Source of the DNA: Microglena sp. YARC
Taxonomy: Eukaryota > Chlorophyta > Chlorophyceae > Chlamydomonadales > Chlamydomonadaceae
Assembly (NCBI GenBank): GCA_022414725.1
Contig: CM039462.1
Location: forward strand, 182,717,657-182,781,656
Reading direction: 5' to 3'
Length of the DNA: 64,000 nucleotides
In this document: one piece after another, positions 54,901-64,000 of the stretch
Layout of the letters: every line of letters starts with the position of its first letter
Position numbering within the stretch: position 1 is the first letter of the stretch
Notes under the pieces: generated by a model
The model's database searches: none
The model's input: the letters and a program-made list of their open reading frames with translations, nothing else
What the model was told of the DNA's origin: nothing
Translations under genes and position numbers: made by a program

Positions 54901-57900
54901 TGGCTCAGGTGTGTGTTGGTACTGTGGGATTGGGGGGAGGGAGGGGGGGGGGGGGGAGGAGTGTGTGGCTCTACCACACAGCTCAAAGTTATGCATCAGC
55001 TGCTCGTCTTGGGTAGGTAGGGCATCTGATCAGATGTTCGTTGTATGTATGTATGCTACAGTCCAGGGGTAGGCCAAATAGGCTTAAGGGACTTGCCCAA
55101 CCGTGACAGGAAGGGCTAAAAGGAAAAGCATTGATGAACTGAACCCCCAACAACCGTGTTACTGTCCATTGAAGTGCAATGGTTGGAAATGTTCCGCTGA
55201 CAATAGCGTAAAATACCGAGAATCTGTGGCCCAAGCGCCCAGCTTGAAGTTATGCATCAGCTACTCGTCTTGGGTAGGTTGTTGTGTTGAGTATGAGGCC
55301 CATGGACTGGATGAGATGGGGGAGTATGTGCACCGTTGGCTACCAGAGTCTTTCTTATCAGCAACAAGCACCAGCTTTTAGGTAGCTCCTCTTCCTGGCT
55401 ATTCAGCCTAACCCCAAGCAGGCTAGAGCACCTTGAAGCCAGCATAATCACTTTTCTAGTACTGTTGAAATTTGTGGGCTTTGCCCAATGGCTGGCTCAG
55501 GGAGCTTCCTAGAAGCTGCTGCTCGTAGCTGAAAAGAAAAACGCCGCTGGCTACTAGCATTGGCTCAGGTGTATGTTGGTACAGTGGGAGGTGGGTGGGG
55601 TAAGTGTATGGCCCAAGCGTGCAGCTTGAAGTCATGCATCAGCTGCAGTCTTGGATAGGTGCGAATGGAACTGCAAATGGGCGCTTGCACACTCAAACTT
55701 TCAAAACTTGTCATTTTTGATACATCTTGCTTGCTTTAGCATATTGTGTTATCGTTATTGGCTCATACACCCAGCTTGAAGTTATGCATCAGCTGCTCGT
55801 CTTGGGTAGGTGTGAATGCAAATGCAAAGGGGCGCTTGCACACTCGAAGTTTTAAGTAATATGATTTTTTATCAGTGCAAGCAAACGGGCTGGCCCCCTC
55901 AACCTCACGCCGTGTAATAACTAATAATGCGTACTATTTATGTATGTATTTATTTATCATTTTTGATACATTTTGCTTGATTTAGCATACTGCAATATCG
56001 TTATTGGCTCAAGCACACAGCTTGAAGGTTTACATCATTTACTCGTCTTGGGTAGGTGCACAGGCAGCATTAAGAGAGTTTGTGGGTTTTGTTTTTGTGG
56101 TCTTGTTTGTGGTCTTGTTTGTGGTCTTGTCTTGGGTAAGGGCTCAACCAGCATCTAGAGAGCTTTTTGTCTTTTAGTTTTTTTTCTTTTGTGACCTTGT
56201 TTGTGGTCTTGTTCAGCTACTTGTCTTGGGTAGGTGCATGACCAGCATTGGGAGATTTTTTTTTACTTTTTTAAGTTTTTGTGGCCTTGTTTGTGGTCTT
56301 GTTCAGCTAATGCCTTGGGTAGGTGCACGGCCAGCATTGAGAGATCTTTTTGTTTTTGTTGTTGCGAACTTATTTCTGATCTTGTCTGTTATCTCGTTTG
56401 TGATTGTTTTTTATTCTGCTTGTGGTCGTTATTGTGATTGATTTTGTGTTAGTATATTTTGTCGTTTTGTGATCCTGTCTGTGATTATTTACGGGATCGT
56501 TTTTATGATTGCTTTAGCGACCCTGTCTATGATTCTTTGTGACATTGATTTTGTGATATTGCATCTGTGGGTGCTTTTGTGATCTATTGGTGTGTGTGTG
56601 TACTGGTGTGTGTGTGTACTGGTGTGTGTGTGTACTGGTGTGTGTGTGTACTGGTGTGTGTCTGTACTGGTGTGCGTGTACTGGTGTGTGTGTGAACTTG
56701 TGTGTGTGTGTACTGGTTTGTGTGAGTGGATTTGACTCTGAGAGTTAGTGGGTGTTGATTTTGTGATATTGCATCTGTGGGTGCTTTTGTGATTTTGCGA
56801 TTTCTCAGGGGCTCAGGCAATAAAACGTAAAAACAATACATCGTCTTTCAGCAAGCTGTTTTGGGGATACTGTCCAATGATTTTGTGCTTTTGTGATCTG
56901 TTTGTGGTTCTTTATGTCACGTTTTTGTGCTAGTTTTTTTTTAAACCTGCCTGTGGTTCTGTGTGACATTGATTGTGTGATAGCTTGTTGGGTTGCTTGT
57001 GTTATCTGTTTGTGATTGTTTATGTGATTGTTGTTATGCTTGCTTTATTGATCCTGTCTGTGATTCTTTGTCACATTGGTGGTGTGATATTGCTCTTGTG
57101 ATTCTTTATGTCACTGGTTGTTTTACCTCACCCCTTGAATAAGGCGTACTAATTATTTATTTCGCTGGTTTTGTGATTACTTGTGTGGTTGCTTTAGAGA
57201 TCCTGTCTGTAATTCTTTGTTTACACATATTGGTCGTGTAATTGCTTGTGATTATTTGTTAACACACCTTGGTTGTGTGATTGCTTTTATGATGCTGCTT
57301 TTGTAATCTATTTGTGATTCTTCATCTCACTGGTTTTGTGATTGCTTGAGTATTACTGTCCGTGATTCTTTGTGCCATTTATTTTGTGAAATCAATTTTG
57401 TGCGTAGAGTGTTGGCTATCAGAGCAACAGGTGGCACAAGAATCGAGCGCAGCAGACAAGCCAGGGTTTACGAGACAGTTGATTTGCAAATTTTATTTAC
57501 AAAAACGAAATGTTTCAAAAATAGTGAAAACCGCTGATTTGAAAAGAGCAATCTTTGTTTTATTACATTGCTTTATTAGTGGTTGGCCTCAGTACAAGCA
57601 AACGGGCTGGCCTCCTCAACCTCACGCCTCGAAATAAGGCATACTATTTATCTACTATTTATTTGCATTCACTATTTATTTACTTATTTATTTTCCTGAC
57701 AGGTTCCTGCTATTTATTTACATTAATTTGTGACTGACATGCCATTATTGGCCCTAGACAAGCCTACACCACATCATCCGGGAGGGGTCTTCCAGGAAAT
57801 CCTCAGAAAAAAGGCAATATTGAATCAAGCAAGCAAGCAAGATTGCGGCAAGCAAGCAGTATTACCAGCACACCATTTATAACAATTTATGCAGTATTAA

Positions 57901-60900
57901 TGTATATAATATATTGATAATATATTACCAGCATACCATGTATAACAATTTATGCAGTATTAATGTATATAATATATTGATAATATATTACCAGCATACC
58001 ATTTATAAAAATTTATGCAGTATTAATGTATATAATATATTGATAATATATTACCAGCATACCATTTATAACAATTTATGCAGTATTAATGTATATAATA
58101 TATTGATAATATATTACCAGCATACCATTTATAAAAATTTATGCAGTATTAATGTATATAATATATTGATAATATATTACCAGCATACCATTTATAACAA
58201 TTTATGCAGTATTAATGTATATAATATATTGATAATATATTACCAGCATACCATTTATAACAATTTATGCAGTATTAATGTATATAATATATTGATAATA
58301 TATTACCAGCATACCATTTATAACAATTTATGCAGTATTAATGTATATAATATATTGATAATATATTACCAGCATACCATTTATAACAATTTATGCAGTA
58401 TTAATGTATATAATATATTGATAATATATTACCAGCATACCATTTATAACAATTTATGCAGTATTAATGTTTATATTATATTGATAATATATTACCAGCA
58501 TACCATTTATAACAATTTATGCAGTATTAATATATATAATATATTGATAATATATTACCAGCATACTATTTACAAAAATGCCTTAGCCTCTACACAGGTG
58601 CCCACTGTTCGTCCTGGACGGGTATTACGGGTAATACCCGGGTATTACGGGTAGTACCCTGTGCGTCGAATAACATTTGTGGCGCGTTGACACACAAACA
58701 CCCCCTCGCACGCTGTGTACTGCTTCTGTGTGTACCCCTGCGTACTGCTCTGTGTACCCCCTGCGTACTGCTTCTCTGTGTACCCCCTGCTTCTCTGTGT
58801 ACCCAGTGTGTGTGCAACCTGGCAGTGATGGCTTCTCTGTCCTGCATCGTGCTGATTGCATTGCCTGCATTGGACAGGTTAGGATGCTAAGTGGTTAAGC
58901 TACACCAAAGCCTCTGCCCTGCCTTCTTTATAGGTGCCCAGCCCAATGTGTGCGACAGTGATGGCTTCTCTGTTCTTCATCATGCTGTTTGCATTTCTCG
59001 CATTGGACAGATTAAGATGCTCCTTCAGTGGGGTGCAGGTGAGGAGCTTTGAGTTTTTAAAGCAATTTCAGTAATGAATCTATTGTCTTCCGGCAAGCTG
59101 TTTTGGGTATATCTGCCCAATCCTTTGCGGCAATTGTATAAAAAAAAGTCTTTTAGAAAGCTGTTTTGGGGAGATCTGCCCAACCCTTGGCAGCAACAGT
59201 GTACAAAATAATAAATAAAACAAACAAACAAAACATCTTCTTTCAGAAAGCTGTTTTGGGGAAATCTGCCCAACCCTTGGCAGCAACAGTGTACAAAGTA
59301 ATAAGTAAAACATACAAACAAAACATCTTCTTTCAGAAAGCTGTTTTGGGGATAACTGCCCACCCCTTGGCAGCAACTGTATAACAATTAATAAATAAAA
59401 TAGACAAATAATTCATTGTCTTTCCGCAAGGTGTTTTGGGGATATCTGTCCAACCCTTTGCAGCAACACTAAAAAATAAAAAGCTGTCCTTTAGCTAGCT
59501 GTTTGGAGATATCTGCCCAACCATTTGTAGTAACAGTATAAAAAATAAGAACAACAACACATCGTCTTTCAGCAAGCTGTTTTGTGATATGTGCCCAACC
59601 CTTTCCAGCAACTGTATAAAACATAATAAACAAGTTCTATGCAGCGTCGCAAGCGACGCTAAAAATGGGTGGAAAGTGTTTGCAAAGGAGCCACAGCCAA
59701 CCAGGGTAATTCAAAGCGCGCGCTTTTGAGCGCTGACTTTTTGACCCCCTCTGCGCTCTAAGCGCAGTTTTTTGCAACTCCCTGTGGGCGCAGCAAGCAA
59801 TTTTTGCGCTTTTTGCACTAGAAAGCGCAGTTTTTTTGTTTTCAAGTGCGCTTAAGCGCTGGCCAATTTGGCAATTTGAAGTACCCTGCAGCCAACAGGT
59901 GGCACCGGAAGCCAGTTAGTTATGAAACCGTTGGCTGACATGTCAGGCTTCGTCTCGGTCAGACAGTCAGACGGTCACACTGATGGACAAATGGGTAACA
60001 GCCCCCTTGAAGGGGGGGCTCAGGCAATAAAACGTAAAAACAATACATCGTCTTACAGCAAGCTGTTTTGGGGATACCTGTCCAACCCTTTGCAGCAACT
60101 GTATAACTAGCCCAATGAGTGCGACAGTGATGGATTCACTCTCTTTCGTCCTGTTGTTTACATAGCTCGCATTGGACAGATTACGATGCTGCTACACTCT
60201 GGCGCAGGGTACTATATTCTCAAATTGGTCAAATTGGTCAGCGCTTTGAGAGCACAAATGTCAAATTGGTCAGCGCTTCGTAGTGCAAAAAGCGCAAAAA
60301 CTATGCGCTGCGCCCACAGGGGGTTAAAAAAACTGCGCAAAACGCGCAGTGGGGCTCAAAAAGCGTGCACAAAATCGCGCTGCCACGTGTGCTTTGTAGT
60401 ACTCCAGTCTGGGGCAGGTTAGGAGTTTCGAGTTTGAAGCCCTCTGCAGCAACTGGATAAAAAGCTGTATAAAAACTGTCCAAAAACTATTAAAAACCGT
60501 ATAAAACCTGTATTCAAAACTGAAATAAACAATATCTAGACATGTTTGGATGGTTTGCTGTGGCCTGGGAGCTAGGGCGGATATATTCACCCCGGCCTCC
60601 ACATGTAATGTAATGTAATAATAATAATAATCATTCATTCATACATACATACATACATACATACAGCTAAAGGGAGTTACCCTTTTAAGGGAGTTGCCCA
60701 GCTGTGGGAGTCGGGCCTTTACCTAACCTTGAACTCCCAACACAACTTACCTGAAGTCAATACGAATGGGGCTCATATCGGCTTGTCCGATTGACCTCTG
60801 TAACTAAGATAACTCTTAACAACGGATATCTTGGCTCTCGTAACGATGAAGAACGCAGCGAAATGCGATACGTAGTGTGAATTGCAGAATTCCGTGAATC

Positions 60901-63830
60901 ATTAAATCTTTGAACGCATATTGCGCTCGAGGCTTCGGCCAAGAGCATGTCTGCCTCAGCGTCGGGTTAATCTCTCGACTTATAGCCTCCCCTACTATTA
61001 AATTGGTACGCTATGTATTTATACATACATACATACATACATACATACATACATACATTTAACATACATACATACATACATACATACATACATACATACA
61101 TACATACATACATACATACATACATACATACATACATACGTACATACATACATACGTACATACATACATACATACATACATACATACATACATACATACA
61201 TACATACATACATACATACACACATATACATACACACATACATACATACATAAATACATACATACATACATACATACATACATACATACATACATACATA
61301 CATACATACATACATACATACATACATACATACATACATACATACATGCATGCATACATGTAATTCTGCCTGCTGCTATGGTAGGGCAGCGGCTTATCAT
61401 TTTGGTTTACATAGACTTGTCTGAACTCAGTGTTTGGGTGGGTTGGTGTGTCCCACAGTTGGAGTCGGGCAGATATGAACATTAACCCTGCTACATTGAC
61501 AGCTGGCATTCACCCTAACACATTGTACAATGTGCTTAGACCCTAACACATTGTACAACATGCGCAGAACCTAACACATTGTACAACGTGCGCAGACCCT
61601 AACACATTGACAGCTGGCATTGACCCTAACACATTGTACAACGTGCGCAGACCCTAACACATTGACAGCTGGCATTGACCCTAAGACATTGTACAACGTG
61701 CGCAGACCCTAACACATGGACAGCTGGCATTCACCCTAATACATTGACAGCTGGCATTGACCCTAACACATTGTACAACGTGCGCAGACCCTAACACATT
61801 GTGCAACATGCGCAGAACCTAACACATTGTACAACGTGCGCAGACCCTAACACATTGACAGCTGGCATTCACCCTAACACGTTGTACAACGTGCGCAGAC
61901 CCTAACACATTGACAGCTGGCATTGACCCTAACACATTGTACAACGTGCGCAGACCCTAACACATTGACAGCTGGCATTGACCCTAACACATTGTACAAC
62001 GTGCACAGACCCTAACACATTGACAGCTGGCATTGACCCTAACACATTGTACAACGTGCGCAGACCCTAACACATTGACAGCTGGCATTCACCCTAATAC
62101 ATTGACAGCTGGCATTGACCCTAACACATTGTACAACGTGCGCAGACCCTAACACATTGACAGCTGGTAGCCACACACCCCTTTGCTCGGCATCACTGGT
62201 GGGTGATACGGAGACCATGTCTGTTCTGCTCTCAGCGGGGGCTTTGCCCAACGCCCCTGGCTGCCAGCTCAGCCCTCTGCACATTGCCAGGTAGGAAGGC
62301 TATCACGACCACCTCTCCATCCATCACTGTTTCTCTTTTTGGCGGAGCCCCCTCTTCAAGGGGGCGGGAGCCCCCAGGGTTACCTATGTATCCATCCGAC
62401 CGACCGACCTTCTGACCGAGACGAAGCCTGACATGTCAGCCAACAGTCTCAAAACTAAATCGCTTCCGTTGCCACCTGTCGCTCCCTCGCTAACACTCTC
62501 CACCATTTTTTAGTGTCGCATGCATGCTACGCTGCTCTGAACTTTTTGTACTATGCTGAGGGGAGATCTCTGTTGGACTCTATGTGCGGACAGGACTAGG
62601 ACACACTGTTTCTCTTTTGAGCTACGTGTAGCAGCTTCTAGGCAGCTCCCTTTCCCTGTCCTTGGGCCAGATTTAAAAGAATAAAAAGTGTCTGTCAGGT
62701 GTTAATGTAACTGTAGCTTTTAGCTGATTGATAGGGGTTTCTCCCTATGGGGTGGTAGGAGGTGGGGCCCCTTCCACAAACCAGTGTCACCGAGGATTCA
62801 GAAATAAAGGCAGATAAATCCTTACATAAAAGTAATGACAACGCCTGGTGGGGCGTGGTATTAAGGGAGCCCCGTCTTGCGGTGGTAGAGAACGGGGCTC
62901 CCTTACTTAAAATCCCTGCATAAGTAGACCCCCATATAGTGAGACGTGAAACGTGATGTTTTGAACAAACCTGTCCACCACAACCACCGCCCACCACTCA
63001 CCACCCACCACCCACCACCCGCCACCCGCCACCGCCACCCACCTCCCACCACCCGTCACCCGCCACCCGCACCCAACACCCAACCGTCTTATAGCAACCA
63101 GGGGCATGCGCATGCAGTTAAGGTGCTCTACAACCCTGCCCTCCACCCACCACCCACCTCCCACCACGAACCACGCACCACCCACCACCTTGCAGCAACC
63201 AAGGGCATGCGCATGCAGTTAAGCTGCTCCTACAACACGGAGCTGATGTGCTAGCTCCCAGTTTGGATGCCCTTCCTCCCCTGGACCTGGCTTGAGACGA
63301 GAAACGTTACGTTTTGAACAGCCCTGCCCACCACCCACCACCTACAACCTACCACCTTGCAGCAACCAAGGGCTTACGCATGCAGTTAAGCTCCTACAAC
63401 CCTGCCTACCACCTACCACCCACCACCCACCACCCACCACCCACCTCCCACCACGCACCACCCACTCCCTTGCAGCAACCAAGGGCATGCGCATGCAGTT
63501 AAGCTCCTACAACCCTGCCTACCACCTACCACCCACCACCCACCTCCCACCACGCACCACCCACCACCTTGCAGCAACCAAGGGCATGCGCATGCAGTTA
63601 AACTGCTCCTACAACACGGAGCTGATGTGCTAGCCCCCAGCTTAGATGGCCTCACTCCACTGGACCTGGCTTGTAGTGCCATGAAGACAGACGTTGTTCC
63701 TCTGTTGGCAGGCACTACAGCCGAGATCTCAATGAAAGCGCTCCAGTCTGCATTCGTCCGCTCGGTCCAGGCTGGCGCGGTGGAAGTTGCTCAGCAGCTT
63801 CTGACTGTTGGGGCATTGGTAACTGCTCAG
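51954..63830 (+). CDS. F-box/ankyrin repeat protein, copy 2, continuing past the window
   Basis: Exons are 51954-52535, 54710-54852, 58934-59038, 62164-62290 and 63575-63830, with phases 2, 1, 1, 2 and 0 all matching. Exon 1 ends in the F-box-like LPTHVWVQV; exon 2 completes it ([16 protein letters not shown]). Exon 3 encodes an ankyrin repeat ([23 protein letters not shown]), exon 4 another ([34 protein letters not shown]), and exon 5 two more ([47 protein letters not shown]). The donor after exon 5 is GTGGGA, so the gene continues. Exon 1 has three homopolymer changes relative to copy 1 (one G lost near 51986, one gained near 52108, one T gained near 52484), the last of which breaks the F-box frame; exon 2 is intact. 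Role inferred from domains: substrate receptor of an SCF-type ubiquitin ligase. Ankyrin proteins with other partners are an alternative. Confidence 0.7.
53140..54709 (+). repeat. Second copy of exon 2 edge copies, C-rich minisatellite and (ACC)n array
   Basis: Counterpart of 35012-36581, including the 12-base-flanked insertion (about 53204-53396). Unit number and G/C run lengths differ slightly, which changes the artefact Pro/His frames. Confidence 0.85.
54853..56350 (+). repeat. Copies of the 3' edge of F-box exon 2, extending beyond the duplication
   Basis: The copy 1 set (CTTGAAGTTATGCATCAGCT then GTAGGT) is repeated up to 56060. Beyond the duplication end, two more degenerate units follow near 56215-56235 and 56305-56325 (TTGTTCAGCTA, CTTGGGTAGGTGCA). 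The right breakpoint of the 18.1 kb unit therefore falls within a repeat array, as the left one does. Confidence 0.8.
56350..57400 (+). repeat. TG-rich degenerate array in ankyrin intron
   Basis: Loose units around TTTGTGATTGCTTTAGCGAT and CCTGTCTGTGATTCTTTGTG repeat over 1 kb. A tight block of seven TGTGTGTGTACTGG units is at 56590-56710. A CAAGCTGTTTTGGGG fragment near 56851 belongs to the family at 59080-59640. Confidence 0.7.
57860..58580. repeat. AT-rich 63-base minisatellite, about eleven units
   Basis: The unit is ACCAGCATACCATTTATAAC, AATTTATGCAGTATTAATG, TATATAATATATTGATAATA, TATT. Copies differ at one or two positions. The unit length is a multiple of three, which keeps a spurious 246-codon frame open. 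Confidence 0.92.
58590..58930 (+). repeat. Decayed copy of the ankyrin exon 3
   Basis: Near 58800-58890 the string GCAACCTGGCAGTGATGGCT, TCTCTGTCCTGCATCGTGCT and CATTGGACAGGTTAGGATGC copies exon 58934-59038. Upstream, CTGTGTACCCCCTGCGTACT repeats several times, and a GGTATTACGGGTA repeat lies at 58620-58655. Confidence 0.75.
59060..59640 (+). repeat. Eight units of the CAAGCTGTTTTGGGGATATC repeat
   Basis: Units of 65-85 bases carry AAGCTGTTTTGGGGA, TCTGCCCAACCCTT and GCAGCAACTGTATAA, followed by A/T-rich filler. Further single units stand near 56851, 60060 and 60440. None is coding. Confidence 0.85.
59636..60030 (-). mobile_element. GTCGCAAGCGACGC-family repeat carrying a nested hAT MITE
   Basis: Parts are 59636-59701 (TCTATGCAGCGTCGCAAGCG) and 59889-60030 (AACAGGTGGCACCGGAAGCC, TGACATGTCAGGCTTCG, CCCTTGAAGGGGGGGCTC). 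Joined across the MITE they match 35077-35271 reversed. Confidence 0.75.
59702..59888. mobile_element. hAT-type MITE, 187 bases, 8-base target duplication
   Basis: It starts CAGGGTAATTCAAAGCGC and ends ATTTGAAGTACCCTG. The flanks CAGCCAAC at 59694-59701 and 59889-59896 are identical. It sits inside an older dispersed repeat. Confidence 0.92.
60100..60204 (+). repeat. Third copy of ankyrin exon 3, broken by a MITE
   Basis: GTGCGACAGTGATGGATTCA, then CGCATTGGACAGATTACGAT and CTGCTACACTCTGGCGCAG copy exon 58934-59038 to within a few bases of its donor. A hAT-type MITE follows directly, so any donor here was displaced. Confidence 0.75.
60205..60406. mobile_element. Diverged hAT-type MITE
   Basis: The left end is CAGGGTACTATATTC and the right end TAGTACTCCAG. 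The interior contains CAAATTGGTCAGCGCTT twice and AAAAAGCGCAAAAACTATGC. Only a partial flank match remains (CTCTGGCG against TCTGGGGC), so it is older or rearranged. Confidence 0.65.
60640..60810. repeat. Short CATA run and unassigned sequence before the 5.8S copy
   Basis: A (CATA)n run lies at 60640-60665, followed by a GGGAGTTACCC-like repeat. Nothing resembling the 3' end of 18S rRNA is visible. Confidence 0.5.
60811..60967 (+). rRNA. Isolated 5.8S rRNA copy, probable pseudogene
   Basis: From AACTCTTAACAACGGATATC to CTGCCTCAGCGTCGGG the sequence follows the universal plant/green-algal 5.8S, including ACGATGAAGAACGCAGCG, GAATTGCAGAATTCCGTG and TTGAACGCATATTGCGCTC. Compared with the consensus as I know it, changes are C to T at ACTCTTAAC and CTCGTAACG and CG to TA at AATCATTAAATC, all transitions. 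No 18S or 26S rRNA sequence flanks it; the downstream 50 bases could be ITS2, then a (CATA)n array begins. It lies inside an ankyrin-gene intron. A functional unit would need the full rDNA cistron, so I regard it as an orphan copy. Confidence 0.88.
61017..61350. repeat. (CATA)n microsatellite, about 330 bases
   Basis: Nearly pure ACAT/CATA tetranucleotides with a few substitutions (for example CACATATACATACACAC near 61220). Long Met-Tyr-Val-Cys or His-Thr-Tyr-Ile frames on both strands are artefacts. Confidence 0.95.
61500..62163 (+). repeat. Array of the 3' end of an ankyrin intron with acceptor
   Basis: About 17 segments built from ACCCTAACACATTGACAG, CTGGCATTGACCCTAACAC and ATTGTACAACGTGCGCAG. 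The true acceptor for exon 62164 reads ACACATTGACAG then CTGGTAGCC, so each CATTGACAGCTGG is a copy of that splice edge with only four exon bases included. Confidence 0.85.
62291..63094. repeat. Ankyrin intron with several dispersed repeats
   Basis: In order: a GTCGCAAGCGACGC-family copy (62345-62560), a half TIR element (TTGAGCTACGTGTAGCAGCT near 62615), the host-repeat family of the 20655 MITE (62740-62815), a SINE-like copy (62838-62900) and ACCACCCACC repeats from 62970. A GAGACGTGAAACGT word near 62941 recurs near 63293. Confidence 0.65.
63095..63574 (+). repeat. Four copies of the 5' edge of ankyrin exon 5
   Basis: The acceptor and exon start (CTTGCAG then CAACCAAGGGCATGCGCATG) recur at about 63096, 63193, 63360 and 63476 before the true exon at 63575. 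The copy at 63193-63290 extends about 100 bases into the exon and ends in TGA after LPPLDLA. The spacers are ACCACCCACCACC repeats. Confidence 0.88.
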
Positions 63831-64000
63831 GTGGGAACAAGAGGGTGTTGGTGTTTGTGTGTGGGTGTGTGTGTGGGGAGGTGCTCAGCAGCTTCTGGCT
63901 GTTGGGGCTTCGGTCACTGCCCAGGTAGGTACAAGAGGTGATGGGGTGGGTGTGGGGGTGGGGGGCGGATGTGTGTGTGGGGGTGAGGGTGTGGGGGGGG
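63831..64000 (+). repeat. Copy of the 3' edge of ankyrin exon 5, then TG-rich sequence
   Basis: At about 63880-63926, GTGCTCAGCAGCTTCTGGCT then GTTGGGGC and ACTGCCCAG with GTAGGT copies the exon end and donor at 63785-63830. GGGTGTGG repeats continue to the window edge. Confidence 0.85.

Larger units (their letters stand above)
38035..56150 (+). repeat. 18.1 kb direct tandem duplication, copy 2
   Basis: It starts at CCGATAATCCTAAACCC (38035) and matches copy 1 to AAGGGCTCAAC near 56148, after which the sequence continues uniquely (CAGCATCTAG). The left junction reads AACTAG then CCGATAAT. Noted substitutions include C/A in exon 4 (39664), C/T near 40223 and T/C at 45771. There is a 16-base insertion near 39187 and many homopolymer changes. 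Confidence 0.95.

Noticed and set aside
57914..58654. 246-codon Tyr/Ile/Asn-rich frame
   Set aside because: It is a 63-base AT-rich tandem repeat read through, with no variation expected of a gene.
60811..60967. An active rDNA unit
   Set aside because: There is no 18S or 26S sequence on either side, and conserved positions have changed.
61013..61509. Met-Tyr-Val-Cys repeat frames
   Set aside because: These are translations of a (CATA)n microsatellite.

Overview
This is nuclear DNA of a eukaryote, most likely a chlorophycean (volvocalean-type) green alga. The evidence is a near complete green-plant-type 5.8S rRNA sequence, genes split into short exons with GT/AG junctions, an octotricopeptide-repeat (OPR) type organelle RNA-binding protein of the kind expanded in Chlamydomonas relatives, a SOUL/HBP heme-binding protein, and long TG/CA-rich introns. 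I cannot name the species; Dunaliella- or Haematococcus-like genomes would fit. No bacterial operon, phage or CRISPR structure is present. Most long open frames are translations of tandem repeats, and I have left them out. || Layout. 1-970: dispersed repeats, some tRNA/SINE-like. 975-7452: a minus-strand OPR gene (five exons visible, 5' end not found). 7453-15400: minisatellites, a pyrimidine tract, a foldback element and a hAT-type MITE, with no convincing gene. 15624-25863: a plus-strand SOUL/HBP gene in six exons spread over 10 kb. 25864-31045: repeats plus one or two unassigned plus-strand exon candidates. 31046-32526: a minus-strand gene of unknown function with an exon present three times. 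33825-36725: first two exons of an F-box/ankyrin gene, plus strand. 38035-56150: a second, nearly identical copy of 19916-38034. 56150-64000: further ankyrin exons (58934-59038, 62164-62290, 63575-63830) separated by minisatellites, MITEs and an isolated 5.8S rRNA copy; the gene runs off the right edge. || Large duplication. An 18.1 kb direct tandem duplication starts inside SOUL intron 2 and ends inside an F-box/ankyrin intron. Copy 1 therefore completes the SOUL gene but leaves the F-box gene without its downstream ankyrin exons. Copy 2 holds SOUL exons 3-6 without exons 1-2, but continues into the rest of the F-box/ankyrin gene. The copies differ by a few substitutions and many homopolymer length changes, so an assembly artefact must be excluded. 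|| Main unusual pattern. In the OPR, SOUL and F-box/ankyrin genes, introns are filled with tandem arrays whose unit is the edge of the neighbouring exon: the intron 3' end, the acceptor AG and the first part of the exon; or the last part of an exon, the donor GT and the start of the intron. I see this at more than ten separate exon borders. It explains most of the local minisatellites and is the strongest candidate here for an undescribed process. || Limits. Exon borders come from reading phases, GT/AG sites and family patterns, without transcript data. No alignment or database search was run.
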